The position numbers and the translations under genes are program-made. This document shows positions 1 through 8,920 of a stretch of 40,802 nt of DNA, in pieces. The notes beneath the pieces were generated by a model. That model saw only the letters and a list, made by a program, of their open reading frames with translations, ran no database searches and was not told where the DNA came from. Source of the stretch: Nanobdellota archaeon (lineage in GTDB: Archaea; Nanobdellota; Nanobdellia; Pacearchaeales; GW2011-AR1). The stretch is from assembly GCA_021799535.1 (NCBI GenBank), contig JAJZAH010000007.1, positions 1-40,802 on the forward strand, in the 5' to 3' direction. The stretch's first letter is position 1; the number at the start of each line of letters is the position of its first letter.

Positions 1-50
1 CCTTTAAAAACAAAATGCAAAAACCATACATTCCGAAATCCAAGAAAAAT

Positions 51-89
51 TTAAGCTTTTCAAGGCTTAATCCCCTAAATTCGGATGCT
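51..89 (+). ncRNA. Candidate 3' end of a tracrRNA (anti-repeat CTTAATCCC at 66-74 and ATTC at 79-82)
   Basis: CTTAATCCC is the exact reverse complement of repeat nt 20-28 (GGGATTAAG); ATTC complements repeat nt 13-16. Any upstream part lies outside the window. Confidence 0.5.
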
Positions 90-1234
90 ATTTCATACTC
101 AGAATAAAGGGATTAAGGAATGCAACCGTAAAAATTCCACCGGTAGATACCCTTATATACACCAATTTCATACTCAGAATAAAGGGATTAAGGAATGCAA
201 CTTCACTGTCACAGATTACAGTCAATACTCAATAGCTATTTCATACTCAGAATAAAGGGATTAAGGAATGCAACTGCTACACCTTTTAGTTCTTTTCTCT
301 TTTTAAATCTTTATTTCATACTCAGAATAAAGGGATTAAGGAATGCAACTAAATTATGTTTATCTTTGTTTAGCATGAAAAAGAATTTCATACTCAGAAT
401 AAAGGGATTAAGGAATGCAACTTGTAACTCCTAACGGACAGCAGTTTAGTATTCCCGAGGATTTCATACTCAGAATAAAGGGATTAAGGAATGCAACTAC
501 ATTCCATTATGATTTTCCTCCATCGGCTAAAGATTTCATACTCAGAATAAAGGGATTAAGGAATGCAACCTTCGTCAGCGGTATACCTCGCCAAGAAAAT
601 CTCTTTATTTCATACTCAGAATAAAGGGATTAAGGAATGCAACTCTCCTTCCTTTCTTCCTTTACAATCTTACCCTCGAATTTCATACTCAGAATAAAGG
701 GATTAAGGAATGCAACTAATACCTTTTATGTTCGGATTCTCCACGGTAATCATTTCATACTCAGAATAAAGGGATTAAGGAATGCAACGGACGTGAGAGT
801 GAACGCAAAACTTGAGGAAAAATGGAATTTCATACTCAGAATAAAGGGATTAAGGAATGCAACTTTGGGCCTTAGGCCCGGTGAAGCCCGGCTAATCGAA
901 TTATTTCATACTCAGAATAAAGGGATTAAGGAATGCAACAAATCCGCGGGACCTTAACATGAGTGGGCTGACAGATTTCATACTCAGAATAAAGGGATTA
1001 AGGAATGCAACATCATTAACATCAATGTTAAGTTGCTCGACCGTATTCGATTTCATACTCAGAATAAAGGGATTAAGGAATGCAACTTTACCAACATTTC
1101 TCTTTCGTATTTCATGCTAACAATTTCATACTCAGAATAAAGGGATTAAGGAATGCAACTCAGGAGAAGTCACTACAATCATCACTATTATCCCTGAATT
1201 TCATACTCAGAATAAAGGGATTAAGGAATGCAAC
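90..1234 (+). CRISPR. CRISPR array: 16 identical 37-nt repeats ATTTCATACTCAGAATAAAGGGATTAAGGAATGCAAC, 15 spacers of 35-39 nt; probable type V-F (Cas12f-like) repeat
   Basis: Repeats read directly at 90, 165, 238, 313, 385, 461, 533, 607, 680, 752, 827, 903, 975, 1050, 1123 and 1198; unique spacers. 3' end resembles the Un1Cas12f1 repeat (recalled). Confidence 0.99.
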
Positions 1235-1244
1235 GCCAAAACTC

Positions 1245-1252
1245 CTATAAAC
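1245..1252 (+). promoter_or_regulatory. TATA-like box (CTATAAAC) for the transaldolase gene
   Basis: About 24 nt upstream of ATG 1273, consistent with archaeal leaderless spacing; lies between the last repeat and the gene. Confidence 0.5.
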
Positions 1253-1272
1253 TCTTTCTTCTTCCTTATGGC

Positions 1273-2085
1273 ATGGTGAAAATATTTCTTGACTCGGCGA
1301 AGTTAAATGAGATTGAGAAAGTGAAAAGTTGGGGGCTTCTTGATGGCGTGACGACGAACCCGAGTTTAATAAAAAAAGCTTCAGATGAATTTGGAGGGAA
1401 CATTGAGGAGTACATAAAGAAAATTCTGAAGGTCGCGAAGGGAAAGCCAGTCAGTCTTGAAGTCATTGGAAACACTTACAAGGAAATGGTCGCCGAAGGT
1501 GAGGAGCTTTTCAAGAAGTTTAATAGATTCGGAAAAAATGTTTACATAAAAATACCTGTCAATCCTTCATTTGATGAATCATCGGAAGGGGATTTTGACG
1601 GCATAAAGGCAATAAAAACATTGTCCAAAAAGAAAATTCCTGTGAATTGCACCCTTATTTTCACGCCTGAGCAGGCCCTTCTCGCCGCTAAAGCAGGAGC
1701 AAAGTTTGTGAGCCCTTTTGTCGGACGCGAGGATGATTTCATAAGAAAAAAATACGGTGTGAGTTTTTCAAAAGATGATTATTTTCCTGCTGAAGGTCAG
1801 AGGAAAAAAGGAAAAGTTCTCGAAGATGAAGGAATAGTCTCCGGAGTTGATCTAATAAAAGAGACACGGAAAGTATTTGATCGCGAAAAGATAAAAACGA
1901 AGATACTCGCTGCGAGCATAAGAAACAAGGAAGAATTCCGTGAATGCATAATTGCTGGTGCCGATATAATTACTGCACCTTTTGATATAATCGAGTCTTT
2001 GGTGAATCATTTTAAGACAGCCGAAGGGATGAAGGATTTCACGAAAGATATAGTTCCCGAATACAAAAAGTTGGTTGACGGATGA
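1273..2085 (+). CDS. Transaldolase / fructose-6-phosphate aldolase family (TalC/MipB-like)
   Basis: MVKIFLDSAKLNEIEKVKSWGLLDGVTTNPSLI..., VSPFVGR; start chosen at MVKIF instead of the ORF start inside the last repeat. Confidence 0.9.
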   Translation: MVKIFLDSAKLNEIEKVKSWGLLDGVTTNPSLIKKASDEFGGNIEEYIKKILKVAKGKPVSLEVIGNTYKEMVAEGEELFKKFNRFGKNVYIKIPVNPSFDESSEGDFDGIKAIKTLSKKKIPVNCTLIFTPEQALLAAKAGAKFVSPFVGREDDFIRKKYGVSFSKDDYFPAEGQRKKGKVLEDEGIVSGVDLIKETRKVFDREKIKTKILAASIRNKEEFRECIIAGADIITAPFDIIESLVNHFKTAEGMKDFTKDIVPEYKKLVDG

Positions 2086-2300
2086 GACCAACCGTATCCC
2101 GCTACTACTCCCGGAAAATTTCCTTGCTGCGCAAAGTTTTATTGGCTCCGAAATCGATTTTGTCTGATTTCTTTGCTGAAAATTATTATGATAAATCATT
2201 TGAAGTCGTTAATTTTCCCGTTAATTATCCTATAAAGCAAGCGCAGGATAAATCAGCCAAAGGCGATTTAGACAAGCGAGCGTTCTTGGTCCTTGGTTGA
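2082..2300 (+). CDS. Small hypothetical protein overlapping the tal stop codon (ATGA)
   Basis: 72-aa ORF with ATGA overlap; no recognised family. Confidence 0.3.
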   Translation: MRPTVSRYYSRKISLLRKVLLAPKSILSDFFAENYYDKSFEVVNFPVNYPIKQAQDKSAKGDLDKRAFLVLG

Positions 2301-2373
2301 AAGATAAATCTGAATTCCCCTCCCATAACATTTAAAATTATAGTGTCCTTTCATTTTAAAGAAGGGATGAAAA

Positions 2374-4206
2374 ATGGTCTTAATCAACGAGCTTGAGGAT
2401 GTTGCAGATATTTTGAGGAGAGATTCGCTTGTTTCTACGACGTCCGCCGGCAGCGGCCACCCGTCCTCGTGCCTTTCATGCGCTGAGATAGTGAGCTCTT
2501 TGTTCTTTAGTGAGATGGCTTATGATGTTAAGAATCCCGATAACCCGGATAATGATGAGTTTGTCCTGAGCAAAGGTCATGCCGCGCCTATTTTGTATTC
2601 TGCTCTGAAAAGAGCCGGTTGCATAAATAATGACCTTAAGACTTTAAGGTCTATCGGGAGCCCTTTGGAGGGCCATCCTGTTCCGCGTTCGTTACCGTGG
2701 ATAAAAGTCGCTACAGGCTCACTTGGGCAAGGGTTGTCTGCAGGTTTGGGCATGGCTCTTGCGATGAAAATCCAGAAAAGGAAATCTTATGTGTACGTCC
2801 TCATGGGAGACTCTGAACTTGCTGAAGGATCGATATATGAATCTATGAATTTTGCTTCTTATTATCATCTTGATAATGTAATTGCGATTGTCGATGTAAA
2901 TAGACTTGGCCAGACGCGAGAAACCATGTCAGGATATAACCTTGAAGATTATAAGGATAAGTTTGGGAGCTTTGGGTGGGAGGTCATGGTTGTTGACGGT
3001 CATAGTATAGTTGAACTCATAAGTGCGGTGAAAAAGGCCAAATTTTCACAGAAGCCGTCTGTAATACTTGCAAGGACTGTCAAGGGGAAAGGTATCTCTT
3101 TTATTGAAGGAAAGAATGGCTGGCATGGAAGGTCCCTTTCAGAAGCCGAGCTTGAGAGGGCTTTAGAGGAGATACCTCAAAAGAATATGCCAAAAATAAA
3201 GGCGAAATATCCAGAAAAGACAAGCTATAAGGTGAAAACCCGGAGACTGAAATCTGCAGATTATAAGGTAGGGGAAGAGGTCTCAACAAGGGAAGCATAC
3301 GGAAAGGCCCTCCTCGAGCTTGCCAAATCAGATTCAACCGTCCTCGCAATCGACTCTGAAGTAGGGAATTCGACATTCTCTGAATATGTTGAAAAGTGCC
3401 CTGAGACAAAAGGCCAGTTCATAGAAAATTACATTGCTGAGCAAAATATGATTGGCTTGTCTTTAGGCCTTGATAAAAAAGGGATGTCACCTTACCCATC
3501 GACCTTCTCTGCTTTTCTTACCAGGGCTTATGATCAGCTGAGGATGGCTTCATTGTCATCGGCAGATTTCACTGTATGCGGAAGCCATGCAGGAGTCTCA
3601 ATCGGGGAAGACGGGGCATCACAGATGGGACTTGAGGATATAGCCCTTTTTAGAACTCTTCCGGATTCTGTTATCTTCTACCCATCAGATGCTGTTTCTG
3701 CTGAGAAGCTTCTTTTCTTATGCGGGGGGCTTAAAGGGATAAAATACATCCGCACGACGAGGCCTAAAGTCCCGGTTATTTACAAAAATTCCGAAGTATT
3801 CGGGCTTGAGAATTTTAAAATCCTGAAAAAATCAAGAAAAGATCGCGCAGTTTTAGTCGGATCGGGAATAACTCTCCATGAATCTCTCAGAGCTTATGAA
3901 AAAATTGAATCTGAAAGGAAAAAAGTCGCGGTAGTTGATTTGTATAAGATAAAACCTTTTGATTCTAAAAAATTTATAAAATTTGCGAAAAGGCACGGCG
4001 GGAAGATTGTCATATCCGAAGATCACCACAGTGAAGGGGGAATAGGAGAGATGCTTTCAGACGCATTGAAAGGTTCCGGAATACTAATAAGTCACCTTTT
4101 TGTGCAGGGAATACCTCACTCGGGGCCAAAAGATAAACTCCTTCATAAATACAAAATTGACGCAGATGCGATAGCAGAAGCCGCAAGGAAAATCTTGAAT
4201 ATATGA
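2374..4206 (+). CDS. tkt: Transketolase, full-length single chain
   Basis: N-terminal TPP region (SAGSGHPSSCLSCAEI, MGDSELAEGSIYE) and C-terminal Pyr region (ENYIAEQNMIGLSLGL) in one 610-aa ORF. Confidence 0.95.
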   Translation: MVLINELEDVADILRRDSLVSTTSAGSGHPSSCLSCAEIVSSLFFSEMAYDVKNPDNPDNDEFVLSKGHAAPILYSALKRAGCINNDLKTLRSIGSPLEGHPVPRSLPWIKVATGSLGQGLSAGLGMALAMKIQKRKSYVYVLMGDSELAEGSIYESMNFASYYHLDNVIAIVDVNRLGQTRETMSGYNLEDYKDKFGSFGWEVMVVDGHSIVELISAVKKAKFSQKPSVILARTVKGKGISFIEGKNGWHGRSLSEAELERALEEIPQKNMPKIKAKYPEKTSYKVKTRRLKSADYKVGEEVSTREAYGKALLELAKSDSTVLAIDSEVGNSTFSEYVEKCPETKGQFIENYIAEQNMIGLSLGLDKKGMSPYPSTFSAFLTRAYDQLRMASLSSADFTVCGSHAGVSIGEDGASQMGLEDIALFRTLPDSVIFYPSDAVSAEKLLFLCGGLKGIKYIRTTRPKVPVIYKNSEVFGLENFKILKKSRKDRAVLVGSGITLHESLRAYEKIESERKKVAVVDLYKIKPFDSKKFIKFAKRHGGKIVISEDHHSEGGIGEMLSDALKGSGILISHLFVQGIPHSGPKDKLLHKYKIDADAIAEAARKILNI

Positions 4207-4682
4207 AAATTCTCATTTTTACAGAAGGAACAATCCTTATGCACAAGAACTCACTTGGGCGTAAGCGAGAAGAGATTGTCGAGCAGGTTAAAAATAAAGA
4301 GAGTTCTGTTAAAGATTATAATTCTTATATCCCAATAGGAAATGCAGCGAGTAAAGTAAACCTCTGGAAAGGAAATGGTTTTGACATTCTTTATTTGACT
4401 TCAAGGAGAAAGCTCAAAGAGATTAAAGAAATAAAAAATGTCCTAAATAAAAATAATTTTCCCGCAGGCAGATTACTCTTCAGGAAAAATCAGGAGAACT
4501 ATTCCAACATAATCGAGAAGGAAGTTCCGGACTTCTTGGTTGAAGATGATTGTGAGAGTATAAGCGGGAGAAGTGAAATGTCAATTTTCCATGTAAGACC
4601 CGAAATAAGAAAGAAGATTAAACTAATTGAAGTAAAAGAATTTGGTGGAATAGATCACTTGAAAGATAACCTGTTTAAATAA
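4203..4682 (+). CDS. HAD-like protein of the FTEGTILMH type
   Basis: MKILIFTEGTILMH N-terminus and late acidic VEDDCESIS motif; ATGA overlap with tkt. Confidence 0.55.
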   Translation: MKILIFTEGTILMHKNSLGRKREEIVEQVKNKESSVKDYNSYIPIGNAASKVNLWKGNGFDILYLTSRRKLKEIKEIKNVLNKNNFPAGRLLFRKNQENYSNIIEKEVPDFLVEDDCESISGRSEMSIFHVRPEIRKKIKLIEVKEFGGIDHLKDNLFK

Positions 4683-5310
4683 ATTCTCTTTTCAGCTTTT
4701 TCAAGGCTTCTTTGGGGTTCTTCGCTTCATTTACATAAGAACCTGTGTTTGCTATATTCACTCCGATATTTTTGAGCTTTCTTATCGTAGTCTCGTTTAC
4801 CCCGCCATCGACTTGGATGGGAAGTTTTGGGAATTTCTTTTTCAATAATAAAGTTTTCTTATACACCTCTGGTATAAACTTCTGGTTTTCTTTTCCTGGG
4901 TGCACACCCATGAACATGACCCCGTTGATTTTTTCTCTTAGTGAAAAGACTGCATCCATCTTAGTTTCAGGATTCACAGCAATGAAACATTTCATCCCCA
5001 ATTTTTTTATTTCATTAATAACTTTATCGGGATTTTTTGTGGATTCTATATGAAAAATGATTTTTTTGAAGCCCTTCTTCTTTAACTTTATTATATCTTT
5101 TTCGGGATTTGTTACCATCAAATGTGCCTCGAAGCTTTTCTTGTATTTTTTTAAATCCGGAATGTCATGAATCTTCACGGATTTTCCTTTGACAAATTTC
5201 CCATCCATGAAATCAATCTGGAAATCTTTGGATATCGGGAGTAGCTTTTTGAATCTTTCATCAAATTCTTTTTTGTTGTGGGCGAAGATCGTCGGGATTA
5301 TCTTTCTCAT
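4675..5310 (-). CDS. rpe: Ribulose-phosphate 3-epimerase
   Basis: DFMDGKFV, EAHLMVTNPE, VHPGKENQKF, IQVDGGVNETT motifs. Confidence 0.93.
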   Translation of the reverse strand: MRKIIPTIFAHNKKEFDERFKKLLPISKDFQIDFMDGKFVKGKSVKIHDIPDLKKYKKSFEAHLMVTNPEKDIIKLKKKGFKKIIFHIESTKNPDKVINEIKKLGMKCFIAVNPETKMDAVFSLREKINGVMFMGVHPGKENQKFIPEVYKKTLLLKKKFPKLPIQVDGGVNETTIRKLKNIGVNIANTGSYVNEAKNPKEALKKLKREFI

Positions 5311-5312
5311 AG

Positions 5313-5780
5313 TCAGTTCTTCCAGTGTTTTCTCTCATAATTTGAAATCTCTTTGAGTCTTCTTTTGTGTCTTGTTTCATTGCTGAAATCTGTCTTTAGC
5401 CATATGAAAATCGCTCTTTTTGCCTCCGCGAGGGTCACAAACTTAGATCCGAAGCATAGTACATTTGTATTATCGTGAATTCTCGATTTTTCTAGGAAAT
5501 CTTTGTTGGCTTTTCCTGTGAATGAAACTGCTCGTATGCCCTTTACTTTATTTGCTGCAATTACTTCGCCTATTCCAGTGAGGGCTACTATAATACCCAT
5601 CGAGCCTTTTGTTTTTGCGACTTTCTCAGCAAGGGGTATCGTGTAAATAGGGTAATCATCGTCTTTTTTATACTCAAAAGGTCCGACATCCTCGACGATG
5701 TAACCTTTTTTTGAAAGCCATTTTTTTATTTTTTCTTTGTAAATAAATCCCGCGTGATCGCTTCCTATTATTATTTTCAT
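5313..5780 (-). CDS. rpiB: Ribose-5-phosphate isomerase B (RpiB/LacAB family)
   Basis: MKIIIGSDHAGF, TGIGEVIAANKVKGIRA motifs. Confidence 0.92.
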   Translation of the reverse strand: MKIIIGSDHAGFIYKEKIKKWLSKKGYIVEDVGPFEYKKDDDYPIYTIPLAEKVAKTKGSMGIIVALTGIGEVIAANKVKGIRAVSFTGKANKDFLEKSRIHDNTNVLCFGSKFVTLAEAKRAIFIWLKTDFSNETRHKRRLKEISNYERKHWKN

Positions 5781-6217
5781 TTTTTATTTAATTCAACGAG
5801 AAGTCTGTAGCCTCCTTCAAGTCCTTTAATCTTCCCGTAAGCGTTTTTCACTCTTCTCAAAATTTTAAATCCCATCTTTTTGTGGGCCTCGATAGTTGGG
5901 ACGTTGTTAGGATCAAGAAAGGTTATTACAGGAAGCTTTGTCGCTGATGTAAGTCTCTTGTACAACTTTTCCCCGATTTCTTCCCTCCTATATTTTTCAT
6001 CTACAACCCAATCATAAACATAAATTCTGTTATCTTTGGTTTTATCTGCGTAGATGCCTCCTATTATTCTTTTGCCGTCTTTTGCAATATAAGCGTAGCC
6101 AAACCTGATCATCTCCGGAAGGTCATACTTATTTGTAACCTCTTCACCCCAGATTTTTGTTTCAAGTTTCCTTAACTCTTCGGAATCCTCAACTTTTGCT
6201 TTTAAGATCTTGATCAT
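5777..6217 (-). CDS. GNAT family N-acetyltransferase
   Basis: VVDEKYRREEIGEKLYKRL and NNVPTIEAHKKMGFKILRR motifs. Confidence 0.85.
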   Translation of the reverse strand: MIKILKAKVEDSEELRKLETKIWGEEVTNKYDLPEMIRFGYAYIAKDGKRIIGGIYADKTKDNRIYVYDWVVDEKYRREEIGEKLYKRLTSATKLPVITFLDPNNVPTIEAHKKMGFKILRRVKNAYGKIKGLEGGYRLLVELNKK

Positions 6218-6855
6218 TTTATTTTATATTTTTTATAATTCAGACAAAACGTCTTGTCGCCTTTTGTCCACATTTCATAAGCCTTGTCTATGATCTCTAT
6301 TGCTTCTTTTGAGCTTTTCGCATAGTATAAGAGTTTGAAATCTTTTTCCTCAAAGTATCCTTTTTTTAATGGTTCTTTTTTCAGCCAGCTTAGAAGTCCA
6401 TCCCACATATCCCCGAAGATTATTATAGGTATATGGCAGGTATCTCCTACCTGCATGAGTTGCCATGAATACAGAAATTCAAGAAGGGTCCCAACCCCTC
6501 CAGGAGCGATGACTATCGCGTTTGAAAACATCATAAAATTATCTAACCTCCTTGAGAAAATTTTGAATTCCTGGTAAAACTGAACCCCTGTATTGAATCT
6601 TTGTTCATGAGGAAGTTTTATGCCCAACCCTATTGAGTGCGCGTTTTTTCCAATATTTCCTTTCCTGTGACCCAAATTTGCAGCCTCCATTATTCCTGGT
6701 CCGCCGCCTGTGACTACATCCCAATTTCTTTTTCCGATCATCTCGGCAAGCTTATAGATTTCTTTGTACACTGGATCGTTTTTTTGTATTCTGGCACTTC
6801 CGAAGATGGTCACATGGAAATGCTTAGGGCTTATCCTTCTGTCGAGCTTTTGCAT
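6214..6855 (-). CDS. LOG family Rossmann-fold protein (TIGR00730-like)
   Basis: TGGGPGIMEAANLGH and APGGVGTLLEFLYSWQ motifs. Confidence 0.9.
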   Translation of the reverse strand: MQKLDRRISPKHFHVTIFGSARIQKNDPVYKEIYKLAEMIGKRNWDVVTGGGPGIMEAANLGHRKGNIGKNAHSIGLGIKLPHEQRFNTGVQFYQEFKIFSRRLDNFMMFSNAIVIAPGGVGTLLEFLYSWQLMQVGDTCHIPIIIFGDMWDGLLSWLKKEPLKKGYFEEKDFKLLYYAKSSKEAIEIIDKAYEMWTKGDKTFCLNYKKYKIK

Positions 6856-7014
6856 AAATCACCTCTCCGAAAGTAACAGGGAAAATGCCTTTATATCTTT
6901 TTGGAATCTATGCTCACTTTGTGATCTACTCAAACATTCAATCAAAATTTTTATGCAAGGTTTTACACACATTTTCCCCGCAATCATTAAAAACTCAAGG
7001 AACTTTTTTGCCAG

Positions 7015-7689
7015 ATGGGAGATTTAATTCTTGGTCTCGATGAAGCCGGAAGAGGCCCAGTTATGGGGCCCATGGTCCTTGCAGGTTGCCTTGTAGAAAA
7101 AAAAGATGAAATAACTTTGAGGAGACTGGGGGTCAAAGATTCTAAACTTGTCACTCCAAACAGGAGGGGATTCCTTGAAAATGAGATAAAGAAGATTGCG
7201 AAAGCTTTTGAGATAGTCGTGTGCGAGACAGGAGAAATAGATGGAGCCGTAAAGGACGGTTCGAAGCTGACAAGTCTGGAAGCAGATAAATTTGCTGAAA
7301 TCATAAACCAAATAAATACGGGAAAAGAGAGGATAAAAGTGATAATTGACTGCCCGTCTATTGGCATAAGAAGCTGGACAAATCTGCTGAAGCCCAAGAT
7401 AAAGAATCTTTCTAATCTTGATTTGATTATAGAACATAAGGCTGATAGGAATTATCTGTCTGTTGGTGCGGCCTCAATACTTGCAAAAGCAGAACGGGAG
7501 AGGAGGATGGATCTTTTGAAGGAAAAGTACGGGCAAGAGATAGGATCTGGATATTGCACTGACCCGCTCACGATGCGTTTTGTGGAGAAATTTGCTTTGA
7601 AATATAAAAACGATGATTTATTTAGGAAATCTTGGTCTACTTGGGAGGAGGCCTGCGAAAAACTAGTTCAGATAGAACTGAATTTTTGA
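7015..7689 (+). CDS. rnhB: Ribonuclease HII
   Basis: LGLDEAGRGPVMGPMVLAG, EHKADRNYLSVGAASILAKAERE. Confidence 0.95.
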   Translation: MGDLILGLDEAGRGPVMGPMVLAGCLVEKKDEITLRRLGVKDSKLVTPNRRGFLENEIKKIAKAFEIVVCETGEIDGAVKDGSKLTSLEADKFAEIINQINTGKERIKVIIDCPSIGIRSWTNLLKPKIKNLSNLDLIIEHKADRNYLSVGAASILAKAERERRMDLLKEKYGQEIGSGYCTDPLTMRFVEKFALKYKNDDLFRKSWSTWEEACEKLVQIELNF

Positions 7690-7752
7690 TGTTGTTCCTA
7701 TTGAGGAATAACAAACAGTAAGGTTTTTAAACTCCGGCTGCTTTGGATATCT

Positions 7753-8088
7753 ATGAAAAATACTTTAGTTTCAAAAGCGTTTTCCGGAGAGTCAGAGAGC
7801 GGAGGGATGAAAGTCCCTTTCATCTCCAGAGTTGCCGTAAAACCAGGGGACTTCGGGAAAGCTATGGATTACTTGCTTGTATGTGAAATTGCGGGTATGA
7901 CATTTGCTGGAGGGAGAAAACCAACCGAACTGCTTATCTCAGGCGTTGTAAAATATTCTCCTGACCTTTGCTTTGATGCCGGGCCACAGCATACTGACCA
8001 GATACCAGGGGATTTAACAATTGGTTATGGTAGTGAAAAGGAATATCACCAGATGAGTTATAAAATAATAACCCTCTCTGAGATTTAA
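7753..8088 (+). CDS. Hypothetical protein
   Basis: 111-aa ORF with spaced intergenic region; no recognised family. Confidence 0.6.
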   Translation: MKNTLVSKAFSGESESGGMKVPFISRVAVKPGDFGKAMDYLLVCEIAGMTFAGGRKPTELLISGVVKYSPDLCFDAGPQHTDQIPGDLTIGYGSEKEYHQMSYKIITLSEI

Positions 8089-8097
8089 TAATCCTAA

Positions 8098-8856
8098 TTA
8101 ATCCGCCTGTTCCCATATTTCTTCAAATATCTTTTTCAAATTTTGGGCCAGATCTTCATTCTCAACAAAAATCACCCCCCCAAAGTTTACTGCGTCGGGG
8201 GATACCATTTTTATCAGGACCTTTTTTTCGTCTATTATGTCGCACCTTGTAAAATCTGTATCAAGCCTTCCCACATGAAATTTAGTGGGATATCTCTTGT
8301 TGAGATATTGGAGAATCTTTGGAAGTCTGGTTCCTCTTGGATAAACTGACCTGAAAATGACACCTCTCTTGACAGCGTTGGCAATTTCTTTTTCCCAGAC
8401 AGTTTTACTTTCCCTGTTTGATTCGGGCTTGTGGTGGATATTGAGTATTTGTAGGACTTCATTCTCTGCCTCAGTAAAGCTTCTGGCTTGTATCTTTTTA
8501 TTATCCTGTACGGTTGTTCCGATCTGGAAGAATCTTTGGGGTTTGTTTTTGCTTTTGTCTATTTCCGTAGCAAGGCTGTGAAGGTTTTCCATTATTAGCC
8601 TTTCGTTATCTTCTTTCTCTTTGAGAAGTTTTGATATCATCTGGGAAGCGTTCTCAATATAAACTAACTTTGGGCGCGAGTTAGTCTCTTTGACAAGCCT
8701 TTTGCTTTTTAAATTTTTAACAATGGAATAAATTTTCCCGAACGGGACGCCGGACTTTTTGCTCAATTCTCTAAGGTTTAACTTTTCATTCATCAGAACT
8801 TCCATTACTTTACTTTCATAATGTCCTAACCCGACCGCTTTTAACTCTTCTATCAT
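8098..8856 (-). CDS. TrmB-like transcriptional regulator
   Basis: N-terminal wHTH: MIEELKAVGLGHYESKVMEVLMNEKLNLRELSKKSGVPFGKIYSIVKNLKSKRLV; C-terminal sensor-like region. Confidence 0.82.
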   Translation of the reverse strand: MIEELKAVGLGHYESKVMEVLMNEKLNLRELSKKSGVPFGKIYSIVKNLKSKRLVKETNSRPKLVYIENASQMISKLLKEKEDNERLIMENLHSLATEIDKSKNKPQRFFQIGTTVQDNKKIQARSFTEAENEVLQILNIHHKPESNRESKTVWEKEIANAVKRGVIFRSVYPRGTRLPKILQYLNKRYPTKFHVGRLDTDFTRCDIIDEKKVLIKMVSPDAVNFGGVIFVENEDLAQNLKKIFEEIWEQAD

Positions 8857-8920
8857 TTTAACTCTAATATGGTGTGAAAAGTGCTGAATTGTTTTTAAAG
8901 ATTTGCGGAATAGATTATGT

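Noticed and set aside
195-957. ORFs at 195, 415 and 637 with repeated FILRIKGLRNAT
   Set aside because: Translation of the CRISPR repeats; no protein is supported.
1087-1122. Spacer 14 contains ATTTCATGCT resembling the repeat start ATTTCATACT
   Set aside because: Similarity is only about 9 of 10 nt in AT-rich sequence and the spacer is of normal length; chance is adequate.
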